DNA from: Pseudomonadaceae bacterium
GTDB lineage: Bacteria > Pseudomonadota > Gammaproteobacteria > Pseudomonadales > Azotimanducaceae
Assembly (NCBI GenBank): GCA_024743175.1
Contig: JANSXA010000002.1
Coordinates: 1-64,000, forward strand
Length of the DNA: 64,000 bases
Reading direction: 5' to 3'
Position 1 is the first letter of the stretch; each line of letters opens with the position of its first letter. Of the stretch, positions 45,429 through 54,812 are shown one piece after another. A model generated the notes under the pieces. It ran no database searches. It had not been told where the DNA came from and saw only the letters and a program-made list of their open reading frames with translations. The translations under genes and the position numbers were made by a program.

Positions 45429-46622
45429 ATGCGCAACTACAGTGTTATCGATGCAAACAACCAGCAGGTTACCTACGTGGACCAGAAACGCTGGTGGTGG
45501 GTACTTTCACTGATCAACCCAACACTGCCTCTGATTGGCGTGCTCGGCTTTCTTGCAACCCAGCAGCCTTTCTGGCTGGTGGCACCCTTGATACTCATGT
45601 TTGTTGTCGCACCCCTGTTAGACCTGCTGCTGGGAGAGGATCAGAATAATCCACCAGAGTCGCTGGTGCCTCAGTTGGAAGATGATGCGTACTACCGCGT
45701 GCTGACTTACCTGACAGTGCCCCTGCACTATATTGCCTTTATCACAGTGGCTGTATTTGTAGGCACCCAGACGCTGCCCTGGTGGGGGTTTCTGGCACTC
45801 GCGGTGGCTATCGGCTTCGCTGACGGTTTCGCAATCAACACCGGACACGAACTGGGTCATAAACGAACCCGTCTTGAGACCTGGCTGGCCAAAATTGTAC
45901 TGGCTGTACCTGCCTACGGACACTTCTGGATTGAGCACAATCGCGGCCATCATCGCGATGTAGCTACTCCAGATGACCCCGCAAGCGCGCGTATGGGTGA
46001 ATCTATATACCGGTTTGCATTACGTGAGATTCCTGGAGCGTTCCACAGAGCATGGGAAATTGAAAGGGAGCGATTGAATCGCAAAGATCTACCGGTGCTG
46101 CATCTGCAGAACGAAGTCCTGCAGAGTTACCTGATCAGTGTGGTTCTGCAGCTGTCTCTGTTGATTGCATTCGGCTGGATCATGGTCCCGTTCCTGCTGA
46201 TCCACAATTTTTTCTCCTGGTGGGTGCTGACCAGCGCCAACTACATCGAACACTATGGATTGCTGCGCATGCAACAGGACAACGGCAAATATGAACGCTG
46301 CCAGCCGCACCACAGCTGGAACGCAAATCACATCTATTCCAATCTGCTGCTGTTCCATCTGCAGCGACATTCTGACCATCATGCCAATCCCACCCGACGC
46401 TATCAGAGCCTGCGTCACTTTGAAGACTTACCCAGCCTGCCCAGTGGTTACTACGGCATGTATCTACTGGCTTACGTGCCCAGCCTGTGGTTCAAATATA
46501 TGGATGCCAAACTGTTGCAGTTACCCCACGTAAAGGGTGATCTGAACAAAATCAACATCGATCCAGAGGCACGTGAGGCCATCTTCGAAAAGTACGGAGA
46601 TGGCTTTGTCCCAGCATCTTAA
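45429..46622 (+). CDS. alkB: Alkane 1-monooxygenase
   Basis: This non-heme diiron membrane enzyme hydroxylates medium-chain n-alkanes at the end carbon, using electrons from rubredoxin. The protein has 397 residues and about six membrane helices. The three histidine boxes are H140-ELGH, H170-NRGHH and H314-SDHH, and the AlkB signature NYIEHYGLLR is at 271-280. GGGGAAAGAG precedes the ATG. Its last 23 bases overlap the start of the rubredoxin gene. XylM and desaturases share the histidine boxes, but the NYIEHYG motif and length support AlkB. Confidence 0.93.
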   Translation: MRNYSVIDANNQQVTYVDQKRWWWVLSLINPTLPLIGVLGFLATQQPFWLVAPLILMFVVAPLLDLLLGEDQNNPPESLVPQLEDDAYYRVLTYLTVPLHYIAFITVAVFVGTQTLPWWGFLALAVAIGFADGFAINTGHELGHKRTRLETWLAKIVLAVPAYGHFWIEHNRGHHRDVATPDDPASARMGESIYRFALREIPGAFHRAWEIERERLNRKDLPVLHLQNEVLQSYLISVVLQLSLLIAFGWIMVPFLLIHNFFSWWVLTSANYIEHYGLLRMQQDNGKYERCQPHHSWNANHIYSNLLLFHLQRHSDHHANPTRRYQSLRHFEDLPSLPSGYYGMYLLAYVPSLWFKYMDAKLLQLPHVKGDLNKINIDPEAREAIFEKYGDGFVPAS

Positions 46623-46791
46623 ATACGTTTGTCCCGGATGCGGTTACACCTACAACGAAGCGTTAGGTGATGACCATGAGGGATACCCACCCGGCTATCT
46701 GTTTAAGGATCTGCCGGACGACTTTGTCTGCCCTGATTGTGCGGTGCGCTACAAAGAAGACTTTGAGCCGGAAACGAACCAGCAACACTAA
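46600..46791 (+). CDS. Rubredoxin (AlkB electron donor)
   Basis: The protein has 63 residues from the ATG at 46600; a longer in-frame start inside alkB is less likely. The iron site is C11-P-G-C14-G and C44-P-D-C47-A. The aromatic core residues Y9 and Y16 and the sequence GDPxxGxxPGxxxxDLPxDxxCP are as expected. It overlaps alkB by 23 bp in another frame, so the two are translated together. The rubredoxin reductase is not nearby. It carries electrons to the diiron centre of AlkB. Confidence 0.93.
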   Translation: MALSQHLKYVCPGCGYTYNEALGDDHEGYPPGYLFKDLPDDFVCPDCAVRYKEDFEPETNQQH

Positions 46792-46800
46792 AGTCAGCCC

Positions 46801-47811
46801 CTAAGCCTGCATTTCAAAATCATAACGTTCAGTAGAGACCGTCGCCTGTGCCGGCGGTGAATAGCGTAAGCCGGAAACCGCTGATGGCGTGAAATCGGCA
46901 TTCAGCTGGCTGAGGACATCTGCCGGAATTTGAATCTCTGCAGCCCTGTAGTTGTCTTCCAGATGTTTGAGGTTTGTGGTGCCGGGTATCGGCACGCAGG
47001 TTTTATCCTGAGCCAGACACCAGGCCAGGGCCAGTTGCCCTACGGTGCAACCCAGAGCTTTCGCCTGCGCTTTGGCAATGTCCAATAGCGCCAGATTCTG
47101 CGAAAAATGCGGTTCACTGTAACGTGGGAACGTACGGCGCAGGTCAGATTCATGGTACTCGTCGGGTTTGAGAGGTTTGTCAGCAAGAAACCCACGCCCA
47201 ACCGGCGAAAAAGGTACAAACGTTATGCCCAGGTCCTGGCACGCCTGCAGCACGGCTATTTCTGGATTGCGTGTGAGCAAAGAATACTCCGACTGCACCG
47301 CTGAAACAGGGTGTACCGCATGTGCCTTTCTGATCGTCTCAGCAGACATTTCGGACAAACCGATCATGCGTATCTTGCCTTCTTTCACCAGATCAGCAAG
47401 GGCCCCAACAGAGTCTTCTATCGGCACGTTGGGATCCGGGCGGTGCATATAGTAGAGGTCAATGACATCCGTCTGCAGTCGCTCCAGGCTGGCTGTGCAC
47501 GCACGTTTGATCGCCTCAGGGCTGCCATCCAGCCACCTCTTACCGTCCTTGAAACCCATGACACATTTGCTCGCCAGCAGAAAGCTGTTTCTTCGGTCCC
47601 GCAGCGCCTCCCCGATCAGCTTTTCGTTGTTACCCATGCCATAAATGGTTGCGGTATCCAGAAAGTCGTAGCCAATGTCGATGGCACGCTGCAGGAAGGC
47701 CACCGCGTCTTTGTGATCCTGCGCTGGACCATAGGCGTGACTGAGATTCATGCACCCCAGCCCGATGGGGTGAACCTGCGTTGTACCTAAAGTTCGTTTT
47801 TGCACAGCCAT
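46801..47811 (-). CDS. Aldo/keto reductase
   Basis: The protein has 336 residues. TIM-barrel motifs of the AKR family are present: GLGCMNLSHAYG, FLDTATIYGMGNNEKLIGEAL (catalytic D and Y), ASKCVMG with the catalytic lysine, and YMHRPDP with the catalytic histidine. The C-terminal NADP-binding part (PIPGTTNLKHLEDNYRAAE) completes it. The AKR13-like pattern suggests an aldehyde or ketone reductase. It lies 15 bp after the flavin monooxygenase gene and only 9 bp from the convergent rubredoxin gene, with no terminator hairpin visible between them. Confidence 0.88.
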   Translation of the reverse strand: MAVQKRTLGTTQVHPIGLGCMNLSHAYGPAQDHKDAVAFLQRAIDIGYDFLDTATIYGMGNNEKLIGEALRDRRNSFLLASKCVMGFKDGKRWLDGSPEAIKRACTASLERLQTDVIDLYYMHRPDPNVPIEDSVGALADLVKEGKIRMIGLSEMSAETIRKAHAVHPVSAVQSEYSLLTRNPEIAVLQACQDLGITFVPFSPVGRGFLADKPLKPDEYHESDLRRTFPRYSEPHFSQNLALLDIAKAQAKALGCTVGQLALAWCLAQDKTCVPIPGTTNLKHLEDNYRAAEIQIPADVLSQLNADFTPSAVSGLRYSPPAQATVSTERYDFEMQA

Positions 47812-47826
47812 TTCTTTTGTTTCCTG

Positions 47827-49443
47827 TTAGCTCTTGTCTATCTGTTGGTAACCCTCTGCCGCGCTCTGCGCCAGAATCGTTGCGTATTTCGGCCCACCAC
47901 CAAAATAGGCCTGATATCGTACGGTGCCGATTTCGTGGCCGCTGACATTCGAATTGTAACCCGTAAACCATCCCTGGCTGCGCCTGGCCAGCATCTTTTC
48001 GTGTGCGCGCACAACCTCTTCAACCCAGGCCTGTTCAGCTTGTGGTTGCGCTTCAACGCGTGAGTACCCCTGTGACCGCACATGTTTCAGCAGCTCGGTT
48101 ACCCAGTTCACTCCACCCTCGATCGCACGGGGAAAATTTGTCGAACCGGACACACTCTGCGGCCCAGCTACCATCAACATGTTCGGGAAGCCATGCGTCA
48201 GCACGCCAAGGTAGGTGCTTGGACCATTGTGCCATTTCTCGTTCAGCGTTTTGCCATCTACACCGCGGATCTGCATGCGATCAAAGCCGCCAGTGATGGC
48301 GTCAAAGCCGGTTGCGTAGACAATCAGATCCAGATCGTAGTGCTCTGCCGATGTCTGCACACCTGTTGGCGTAATGCGTTCGATGGGGGTCTCGGAGATA
48401 TTTACCAGATGCACATTGTCTCGGTTGTAGGCTTCGTAGTACCGCGTCTCCAACGGCAAACGCTGCATGCCAAAACCGTGATCCTTGGGAATCAGCTGCT
48501 CTGCCACCTGCGGATCGCTGACCCGCTGGCGAATACGGTTCGCCACGTAGTCGGACATCTCCCGGTTGGCTGCCTCGTCAAAAAAAATCTCAGGAAAATT
48601 ACCGACGAGGATGGCAAAGCCGGGTTTATCATAAAGCTCGTCCCAGAACGCAACCCGCTCATCGTGCGAGAGCGCATAGAACCCACGTTTGTCCGGGACG
48701 TGCTCAAAACCGTTGGGAGATTCTGCACAGTTGGCAAAAATCTCATCGTATCTTGCACGTATATCAGCCATCTCCTGAACGGATATGGGTGAGTTATTCA
48801 AAGGCGTGCTCCAGTTGGGGCGCCTCTGGAAAACGGTAAGATCACCTACCTTATCAGCAATTTCGCCGATGACCTGAATCCCTGTCGCACCCGTTCCAAC
48901 AACGCCAACGCGTTGCCCTTGCAGAGCGACAGGCTCTTTCGGCCACCAATACGTATGAAAGGACTGCCCTGAAAAAGAATCCATACCGGGATACCGGGGC
49001 AATGTAGGTACCGACAGCACACCAATGCCAGTAATCACAAAGCGTGCCGTGTAAGACTCACCCTGCTCAAGTTGCAAGTGCCAGAGCCGTGTCTCTTCAT
49101 CCCAATGCATGGATTCAACTTTTGCGTTGAAGTGCATGTGACGACGCAGATCGAATTTGTCTGCCACGTAATTCAGATAACGCAGATTTTCCGGTTGCGA
49201 CGAGAATCGCTCTCGCCAGTGCCATTCATCGAGCAGCTCCCTCGAAAACGAGTAGCCGTAGGTATAACTTTCTGAATCGAAGCGCGCGCCTGGATAACGA
49301 TTACGGTACCAGGTGCCGCCCAGGTCCTCATCCGCTTCCAGCACAGTGGCATCGATACCCGCATCGAGTAGACACTTGATCTGATAGATACCGGATACAC
49401 CAGCACCAATGACAACTACCTCATGATGTTTATCGACCGGCAT
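47827..49443 (-). CDS. Flavin-binding monooxygenase, Baeyer-Villiger type
   Basis: The protein has 538 residues. The N-terminal FAD site is VVVIGAGVSGIYQ, and the second Rossmann motif is VGVVGTGATGIQVIGEIA. The Baeyer-Villiger fingerprint FSGQSFHTYWWP (FxGxxxHxxxWP) lies just before it. This matches cyclohexanone/phenylacetone-type enzymes that turn ketones into esters or lactones. It sits between a 5'-nucleotidase gene (14-bp overlap) and an aldo/keto reductase gene, and is probably part of one transcript. Confidence 0.9.
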   Translation of the reverse strand: MPVDKHHEVVVIGAGVSGIYQIKCLLDAGIDATVLEADEDLGGTWYRNRYPGARFDSESYTYGYSFSRELLDEWHWRERFSSQPENLRYLNYVADKFDLRRHMHFNAKVESMHWDEETRLWHLQLEQGESYTARFVITGIGVLSVPTLPRYPGMDSFSGQSFHTYWWPKEPVALQGQRVGVVGTGATGIQVIGEIADKVGDLTVFQRRPNWSTPLNNSPISVQEMADIRARYDEIFANCAESPNGFEHVPDKRGFYALSHDERVAFWDELYDKPGFAILVGNFPEIFFDEAANREMSDYVANRIRQRVSDPQVAEQLIPKDHGFGMQRLPLETRYYEAYNRDNVHLVNISETPIERITPTGVQTSAEHYDLDLIVYATGFDAITGGFDRMQIRGVDGKTLNEKWHNGPSTYLGVLTHGFPNMLMVAGPQSVSGSTNFPRAIEGGVNWVTELLKHVRSQGYSRVEAQPQAEQAWVEEVVRAHEKMLARRSQGWFTGYNSNVSGHEIGTVRYQAYFGGGPKYATILAQSAAEGYQQIDKS

Positions 49444-51034
49444 GAGTAGTACTCCCTGGATCGGTTAAGACGTTGTGGCTACACGGTGCGACATTCAGTC
49501 GACCCGAAGCCGGCATTTCCACTGCTGGACGATCTGAAAAGTATCTGGCCAGCTCATCAGCAAAGGTTTCAGCATGTATCTCGGTATGCAGCGCATCTGC
49601 AAACTGTACATAGGCATCCCCCCCTTGCGCGAGGATCTCAAGTGTACCTAACGTATATGTTTCGTCGGGCATTAGCGCTTCGCCATGAACGTAGATTTTT
49701 TCACTCCGCGCAAACGCTTCTGCCTCTGGCGCGTAACAAATGGTCATTCCCGAGACCTGTAAAATTCCTCGATTTAGACTCAACCCCTGTTCAACTATCT
49801 GTCTAAGCTGCGAACCTGTAACAGTGACGCTTGCCATATGGTCTTCAAAAGGAAACGCATCAAACAAATCAACCCGACGAATCACGCCCTGGGGAAGATC
49901 TTTTCGTAATGCGCCTGAAGGCATCAGACCAACGTCTGCACCCGTGGCTTCACGGACAATATCTGCAAACAGGTTCCCCAAGTCAGATTCACGATAATAA
50001 CGACGCGACAGATAGTCTTTACTGACGCCTACCTCTTCGTAGATACCCGGATGTTCTGCGCGGAAATGGTCGAGCTTTGATTCGATACGCGCATCTGCAG
50101 GCAATGAATCACTATCGACCGTTATCAGTTTACCTGTGTGCCCAAGGCGGACAGAATCACCCGACAGGCCCGATGAGCCGTCCAGTTCTATCTGCAGATA
50201 ACCCAGATGCTGACCCTGACCATAGGTTTGCATTATGAGCGTACCGTTATGCGGGTCGACAATGGGCTCGCGGGTTCCCGCGTCTGTGTGGCCAGCAAAT
50301 ATGACATCAATACCCGGCACAGCTTTGGCAAGCGCCAGATTCTCCGCATTACCACGCTGAACCGTCAGATCCGCTTCATCATCCGTCTGCATGGGCGCGG
50401 TCATACCTTGATGGGTCAGCACTACAACCAGATCAACCGAGTCGCGCAACAGCTCAACATACGCGGCCGTTGTCACAACCGGGTCACGAACCTCCAGGCC
50501 GGCGATGTTTGATGGAATCAGCGCGGTGGCAGCATCCTGGCCAAGGATGCCAATCACGCCAACACGAATACCCTGACGCTCAATGATCGCATAAGGCTGT
50601 GCATACGGATGCTCGGTATCGCGATAAAACAGATTGGCCCCAAGCACCGGGAAAGGGACTCGGTTTTTCTCCTCGGCAAACCTGGCCCAGCCATATTCAA
50701 ATTCGTGATTACCAATCGCCATGGCGTCATAACCCATTGTCAGCATCAGCTCGAAAGAGATAGCCCCGTGGGTCAACTTCGCCAGCGTACCGGTAAAGAT
50801 GTCACCGGCATCAAAAAGAAAGACAATGTCTTCTTCCGCTCGGATCTGCTGAATCAGCGAAGATAACTGCGCCACACCACCAATGCGCTCAATATCTTCA
50901 CGCCAGAACGCAGCCGTTGGGTCATACGCACTTTCAAAATCGTTAGTAAATAGAAGCGTAACCTTCTGCGGCTCTGCCTGTGCGCAAAGGACAAAGCTGA
51001 AGCAGATAAATGCAGCCAGCCTAGGTAAGAACAT
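49430..51034 (-). CDS. Secreted 5'-nucleotidase/metallophosphatase family protein
   Basis: The protein has 534 residues. A signal peptide (about 1-20, ending AQAE) is followed by a metallophosphoesterase domain: TNDFESAY, FDAGDIFTGTL, AIGNHEFEYGW and VFAGHTDAG. The C-terminal substrate domain starts near residue 330 and contains the family's GALRKDLPQG, FPFEDHMASVTVTGSQL. It releases phosphate from nucleotides in the periplasm. It follows the acylase gene by 30 bp and overlaps the monooxygenase gene by 14 bp. Confidence 0.9.
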   Translation of the reverse strand: MFLPRLAAFICFSFVLCAQAEPQKVTLLFTNDFESAYDPTAAFWREDIERIGGVAQLSSLIQQIRAEEDIVFLFDAGDIFTGTLAKLTHGAISFELMLTMGYDAMAIGNHEFEYGWARFAEEKNRVPFPVLGANLFYRDTEHPYAQPYAIIERQGIRVGVIGILGQDAATALIPSNIAGLEVRDPVVTTAAYVELLRDSVDLVVVLTHQGMTAPMQTDDEADLTVQRGNAENLALAKAVPGIDVIFAGHTDAGTREPIVDPHNGTLIMQTYGQGQHLGYLQIELDGSSGLSGDSVRLGHTGKLITVDSDSLPADARIESKLDHFRAEHPGIYEEVGVSKDYLSRRYYRESDLGNLFADIVREATGADVGLMPSGALRKDLPQGVIRRVDLFDAFPFEDHMASVTVTGSQLRQIVEQGLSLNRGILQVSGMTICYAPEAEAFARSEKIYVHGEALMPDETYTLGTLEILAQGGDAYVQFADALHTEIHAETFADELARYFSDRPAVEMPASGRLNVAPCSHNVLTDPGSTTHAGR

Positions 51035-51064
51035 CTGATCTCCAGATGAGATGAGCCGTCATAA

Positions 51065-53368
51065 CTACTCGCTCAACTGCAGACGTTTCAGATTCGGATC
51101 AGCTTCTATTTCCGCCTCTGTGAAAGGCAGGTCGATCCAGCCCCCCTGGGCATATATCTCGGTCAAATCGCTGTAATGCGGGGACTCCGGTTCGGGCGAT
51201 TGAGAATAGGTCAGCATCGCTGAGGGTTGCACTCTGCCACGCTCATCCCAACTGACAACTTGTATGTAACTGTTGCCATGAACAATGGGCGAATAGCCTT
51301 TCTCTGCATCCAGATCAGCCATTATCATGCTGAACATGCCCGCCCAACCCTGCCCGCCGGGAATGGGAATGTTCTTATCGTTACGCGGCGCATATTGGAT
51401 ATCACCCAGGCGGGCATCCAGGGCAATGTTTGCATCCTGAAGTTTGGTTTGCGCCGCGAGCAAGGCAGCACGCAAAGCATCGCTGACCTCAACATCGCTG
51501 AGGTTTATACCCGCCGGCGTGTTAACCGGATCGTTTATATCAAACTCAGTTGCATAAACGTTGTCTACTGAACGCGCAATGGACCAGAATTCCCGCCAGA
51601 CGTGCCCACCTTTTGCGTCAACATTCATGGTGCGGTCCCATTGGGAAAGAGCATCACAGGCGGGTTTGATCTGCGCATCCCCGTCGCAAAGTTGCAGCAC
51701 GTCATCCAACAGCAGTTCAGCACCATAGTTGCGGTGGTTATAGAGCATGTCTTTGATGTCTGCGGGCGCTATCTTTTCCTGCGAAGACATTATTTCGGCC
51801 ATTTGCGTAAGCCCCGCACGTGTGCGCAGGGAACGCGCACTGCGTTCGGATCCGATGATCGGAGAATATCCTTCCAGAGGCGCATCCGGATTACTTAACC
51901 AGTAACTGTCATTGGAATTGGTTACGTAGTCCTGCCGCGTTATGCGCGGCATATCCTCAGCTGGCAAGGCACCTGGCACAGCGCTGCGCGGATCAGTTTT
52001 CCACTCACAGGCGGCTCTGGAGCCGTCGAGAATTACCAATCTAGCCGGAGCATCAGCAACGTTTACTCCGCAGGCTTCAATGAGTTCTGCATCGACGTTA
52101 GGCGTTCCGCTGATATCCGCGTAGAACGCATTGCCCTGAGAATCTGCAGCAATGGTATTGGTCCAGTAAACACCGTGTTTGCTGATTGCGGCTTCAACTT
52201 CAGCGGTAGACGTTGCCGTATTGAGCGCATCATAGGTATCTGCAGTCAGGTAGTTATCTAACACGGCATCACGCAGCGTGTAAGCGTGCGTGTCTCCCCA
52301 GGATAACAGGTCACTTTCTATCATCGGCCCGTAATGGCTGAAATAAACCGTGTGCTGGCTTGTTTCCGACCTGCCTTGCGCATCTGCGTTGGCAACCTGA
52401 ATAGTCCGCGCCTGAATCGGCCTGTAAGTGTCCTGATATTTATACTCCATCGGGTTTTCAGGATTCAGCTCAAGCTGATACAGGGTAAAACGCAGCGCTG
52501 TGGATACAGTATGGGTCCACGCTATGTCTTTGTTGAAACCTATCGCCACCCGCGAAGTATTGAGTAGACTGGTCCCCATCACATCCAGCTCGCCCGGAAT
52601 GGTCGCGTGCAGCAGATGAAAGCGTGAAGATCCATGCCAGGGATAATGCGGGTTACCCAGCAGAATACCCCGACCGGATTCCGACAAAGCACTGCCAACT
52701 GCCACCGCATTACTGCCGATACCCGCCGGCCAATCCCATTGTGTATCAGCTGCAACCTGTTTCTGCTCCTCCAACACTCCGTGAGGTGAGGCGCCGGCAA
52801 TCTCTTTCTGAAAACGCCCCAGGCCGTAACGAATGCCCACTCCGATGGCCAGACGATGCATATCCTGCAGTGAAATGTCCTTCACCCACGGCTGATTTTC
52901 GCAGCTTGCAGGCAGCGCACCTTCATGGTCACGCAGATAGCGGTTGTAACCTGCAACGTAACCATCGTTAAACGCATGTGTCCGTGGTGACTGTGCTGCC
53001 TGATAGGCGTCGAGTTTTGCATCGGTGAGGATGGCCTTGTGGAACACATCACTGGCGAGATGATCATCGCTCTCACCAAAGTACAGCGAGCTGGTGCCAT
53101 TCACCATCGCAACATCCCTGGCGATGACACACACTGCATCTGTCGCTGTTGCATAGGCAAATCCATACCCCAGACTTTGCCAGTCCTGTGCTTTCACGTG
53201 AGGAATGCCGTAGCTTGTCCAGCGAATATCAACGTTATAGGTCGGCTGGGTGGCAACCTGCGTCTGCGCAGATTCCTCGGTGCTGCAGGCTGCACTGAGC
53301 AGCGCGGCGGCAACCAGCATCAGGCTGCGATGCACGGTCGGCGTCTGAAAATAATTTGGTTTTTGCAT
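51065..53368 (-). CDS. Penicillin acylase family lipoprotein (N-terminal nucleophile hydrolase)
   Basis: The protein has 767 residues. A signal with a lipobox-like LLSAAC (C28) suggests a lipoprotein. The alpha chain reaches to about residue 218. Autoprocessing before S219 in GIGSNAVAVG gives the beta-chain nucleophile, and GRGILLGNPHYPW follows as in the family. Relatives include acyl-homoserine lactone acylases (PvdQ/QuiP type) and penicillin or cephalosporin acylases. The substrate cannot be decided; quorum quenching is one option. It is the first gene of a four-gene minus-strand operon down to 46801. Confidence 0.87.
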   Translation of the reverse strand: MQKPNYFQTPTVHRSLMLVAAALLSAACSTEESAQTQVATQPTYNVDIRWTSYGIPHVKAQDWQSLGYGFAYATATDAVCVIARDVAMVNGTSSLYFGESDDHLASDVFHKAILTDAKLDAYQAAQSPRTHAFNDGYVAGYNRYLRDHEGALPASCENQPWVKDISLQDMHRLAIGVGIRYGLGRFQKEIAGASPHGVLEEQKQVAADTQWDWPAGIGSNAVAVGSALSESGRGILLGNPHYPWHGSSRFHLLHATIPGELDVMGTSLLNTSRVAIGFNKDIAWTHTVSTALRFTLYQLELNPENPMEYKYQDTYRPIQARTIQVANADAQGRSETSQHTVYFSHYGPMIESDLLSWGDTHAYTLRDAVLDNYLTADTYDALNTATSTAEVEAAISKHGVYWTNTIAADSQGNAFYADISGTPNVDAELIEACGVNVADAPARLVILDGSRAACEWKTDPRSAVPGALPAEDMPRITRQDYVTNSNDSYWLSNPDAPLEGYSPIIGSERSARSLRTRAGLTQMAEIMSSQEKIAPADIKDMLYNHRNYGAELLLDDVLQLCDGDAQIKPACDALSQWDRTMNVDAKGGHVWREFWSIARSVDNVYATEFDINDPVNTPAGINLSDVEVSDALRAALLAAQTKLQDANIALDARLGDIQYAPRNDKNIPIPGGQGWAGMFSMIMADLDAEKGYSPIVHGNSYIQVVSWDERGRVQPSAMLTYSQSPEPESPHYSDLTEIYAQGGWIDLPFTEAEIEADPNLKRLQLSE

Positions 53369-53439
53369 GGTGTCTCGCTTGCGTGAATATCAGCCGGAAG
53401 TCAAAAATCTTCAGATTCTTCCTCCGCCCTGAAAATCCG

Positions 53440-53445
53440 TATAAT
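53440..53445 (+). promoter_or_regulatory. Probable -10 element before the thioesterase gene
   Basis: A perfect TATAAT lies 39 bp before the ATG at 53484. The best -35 candidates 16-18 bp upstream are poor matches to TTGACA. Its place supports the ATG at 53484 over an in-frame TTG at 53454, which would lie at or before the expected transcription start. Confidence 0.45.
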
Positions 53446-53483
53446 GGTGGGCTTTGTCAAACATACTAAGGGTTCAACCGCTG

Positions 53484-54422
53484 ATGCAAGTTCTGCACAC
53501 CTCCACTGTCCTGGCCGAAGAGATCGATTCGCTGGGACACATGAACGTTCGTTACTATATGACGCGGATGCAAAGCGCCAACCGCCTGCTGGTGGATAAT
53601 CTGGGCATAGAGCCAGACGTTCTGGAACACAGCTTTTTGCGCTCTGTTGATACCTATACCCGCTTTCGTAATGAACAGTTTGAGGGTGCCACTCTGGAGA
53701 CAGTGGGTGGCCTGCTGTCCATTGGTGAAGGTGGCGTACAGAGCTATGTCGAGATCCGCAACCCGGATACAGGTGCTGTGGCAGCCACTTTTGTGGTCAC
53801 CACCGCTCTGATTGATCGAAAGACCCGCGACACTCAGATCCTACCGCTTCCAGAATCCAAAACTAGCAGTTCGGACTACGTCGAAATACCCGCCTACGCC
53901 AAACCCAGAAGCCTGAGTCTGGGGCCGGCAAACACTGATGTGACCCTGGAAATACTGCAGAACAGTATTCCCGATGTTGAAGGCGGCGGTATGATGAGCG
54001 GCAGACGCGCTGCGCAAATTGAGGCAGATGACGTCGACACGCAAGGGTGGCTTAAAGAAGATGTTGAGCTGATGTTCCTACCCTTTGCAAAGATGGCGTT
54101 GCAGGCTGGCGAAAAGCCAGGCCCACCGGTTATCACCACATCAGATGGTTTGCGTATCGGCTGGGCGGTTATGGAAACCCGCACCATGTTGTTTGCGCAA
54201 CCACGGCTTGGTGACAACTTAAGTTACTTCAGCACCGATCTGAAAGTAGAGGCAAAGTCGAGGCTCTCGCGGCGCTGGGCGCTGAACACAAATACCGGGG
54301 CACTGCTGGGTATGAGCGACACCGTAGGGGTTTGTATCGACCTTGACGCCCGTCGCGCCATAGAGTGGCCGGACGAGCTACGCCACGAGATAGAAAAGCA
54401 CCAGCAGCCTCAGCTGGCATAA
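53484..54422 (+). CDS. Double hot-dog acyl-CoA thioesterase family protein
   Basis: This 312-residue protein appears to have two hot-dog folds. The first has the 4HBT-type signature DSLGHMNVRYYMTRMQSANRL. The second, starting near residue 165, is more divergent (WLKEDVELMFLPFAKMALQ, GWAVMETRTMLFAQPRLGDNL). AAGGGTT precedes the ATG at 53484. It probably hydrolyses an acyl-CoA or acyl-ACP thioester, but could also be a non-catalytic binding protein. Confidence 0.75.
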   Translation: MQVLHTSTVLAEEIDSLGHMNVRYYMTRMQSANRLLVDNLGIEPDVLEHSFLRSVDTYTRFRNEQFEGATLETVGGLLSIGEGGVQSYVEIRNPDTGAVAATFVVTTALIDRKTRDTQILPLPESKTSSSDYVEIPAYAKPRSLSLGPANTDVTLEILQNSIPDVEGGGMMSGRRAAQIEADDVDTQGWLKEDVELMFLPFAKMALQAGEKPGPPVITTSDGLRIGWAVMETRTMLFAQPRLGDNLSYFSTDLKVEAKSRLSRRWALNTNTGALLGMSDTVGVCIDLDARRAIEWPDELRHEIEKHQQPQLA

Positions 54423-54521
54423 TTTAAACCAGCCATTTTGTCTGCAGACTGCGCGCTGGATCACAGATTCAGTGCGCACTCTGAGTATCATCGCGCCCAA
54501 CATAATGGGTAGAAAAGTAAC

Positions 54522-54797
54522 ATGGCATCCAAAACAGCACCTGTCGCCAGCCTTTGCCTGGCATTATTTCTGAATCTCTCTGCACAGGCTGAAGACAACA
54601 ATCAAGCCGAGCAAACCGATCAGAAATCACTGACTGTCAGTGAAGAAATCATTGTGGTCGCGCCGAAAACACAGGATGAAAACGCGTTTCACCTCGCTTT
54701 GCAGCCGGGTATCGCAGATCCTCAAGATTCGATTCTGCAGAACCTTGCAGAGCGCCTCAACGGCGCAGCGGGGGCAAAACGTCAGCTGGACATCTAG
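54522..54797 (+). CDS. Small secreted protein, 91 aa, unknown
   Basis: A signal peptide (about 1-23, ending AQAE) is followed by a short mature region. It contains SLTVSEEIIVVAPK, which resembles the TonB-box/plug start of TonB-dependent receptors, then ends QNLAERLNGAAGAKRQLDI. No barrel follows. It could be a free periplasmic protein that uses a TonB-box-like segment, or a truncated receptor start. I do not recognise the family. Confidence 0.55.
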   Translation: MASKTAPVASLCLALFLNLSAQAEDNNQAEQTDQKSLTVSEEIIVVAPKTQDENAFHLALQPGIADPQDSILQNLAERLNGAAGAKRQLDI

Positions 54798-54812
54798 CAA
54801 TCTGATGCAGCG

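Noticed and set aside
46791-46801. Shared terminator between rubredoxin and the aldo/keto reductase
   Set aside because: Only nine bases separate the stops and no stem with a T run could be found.
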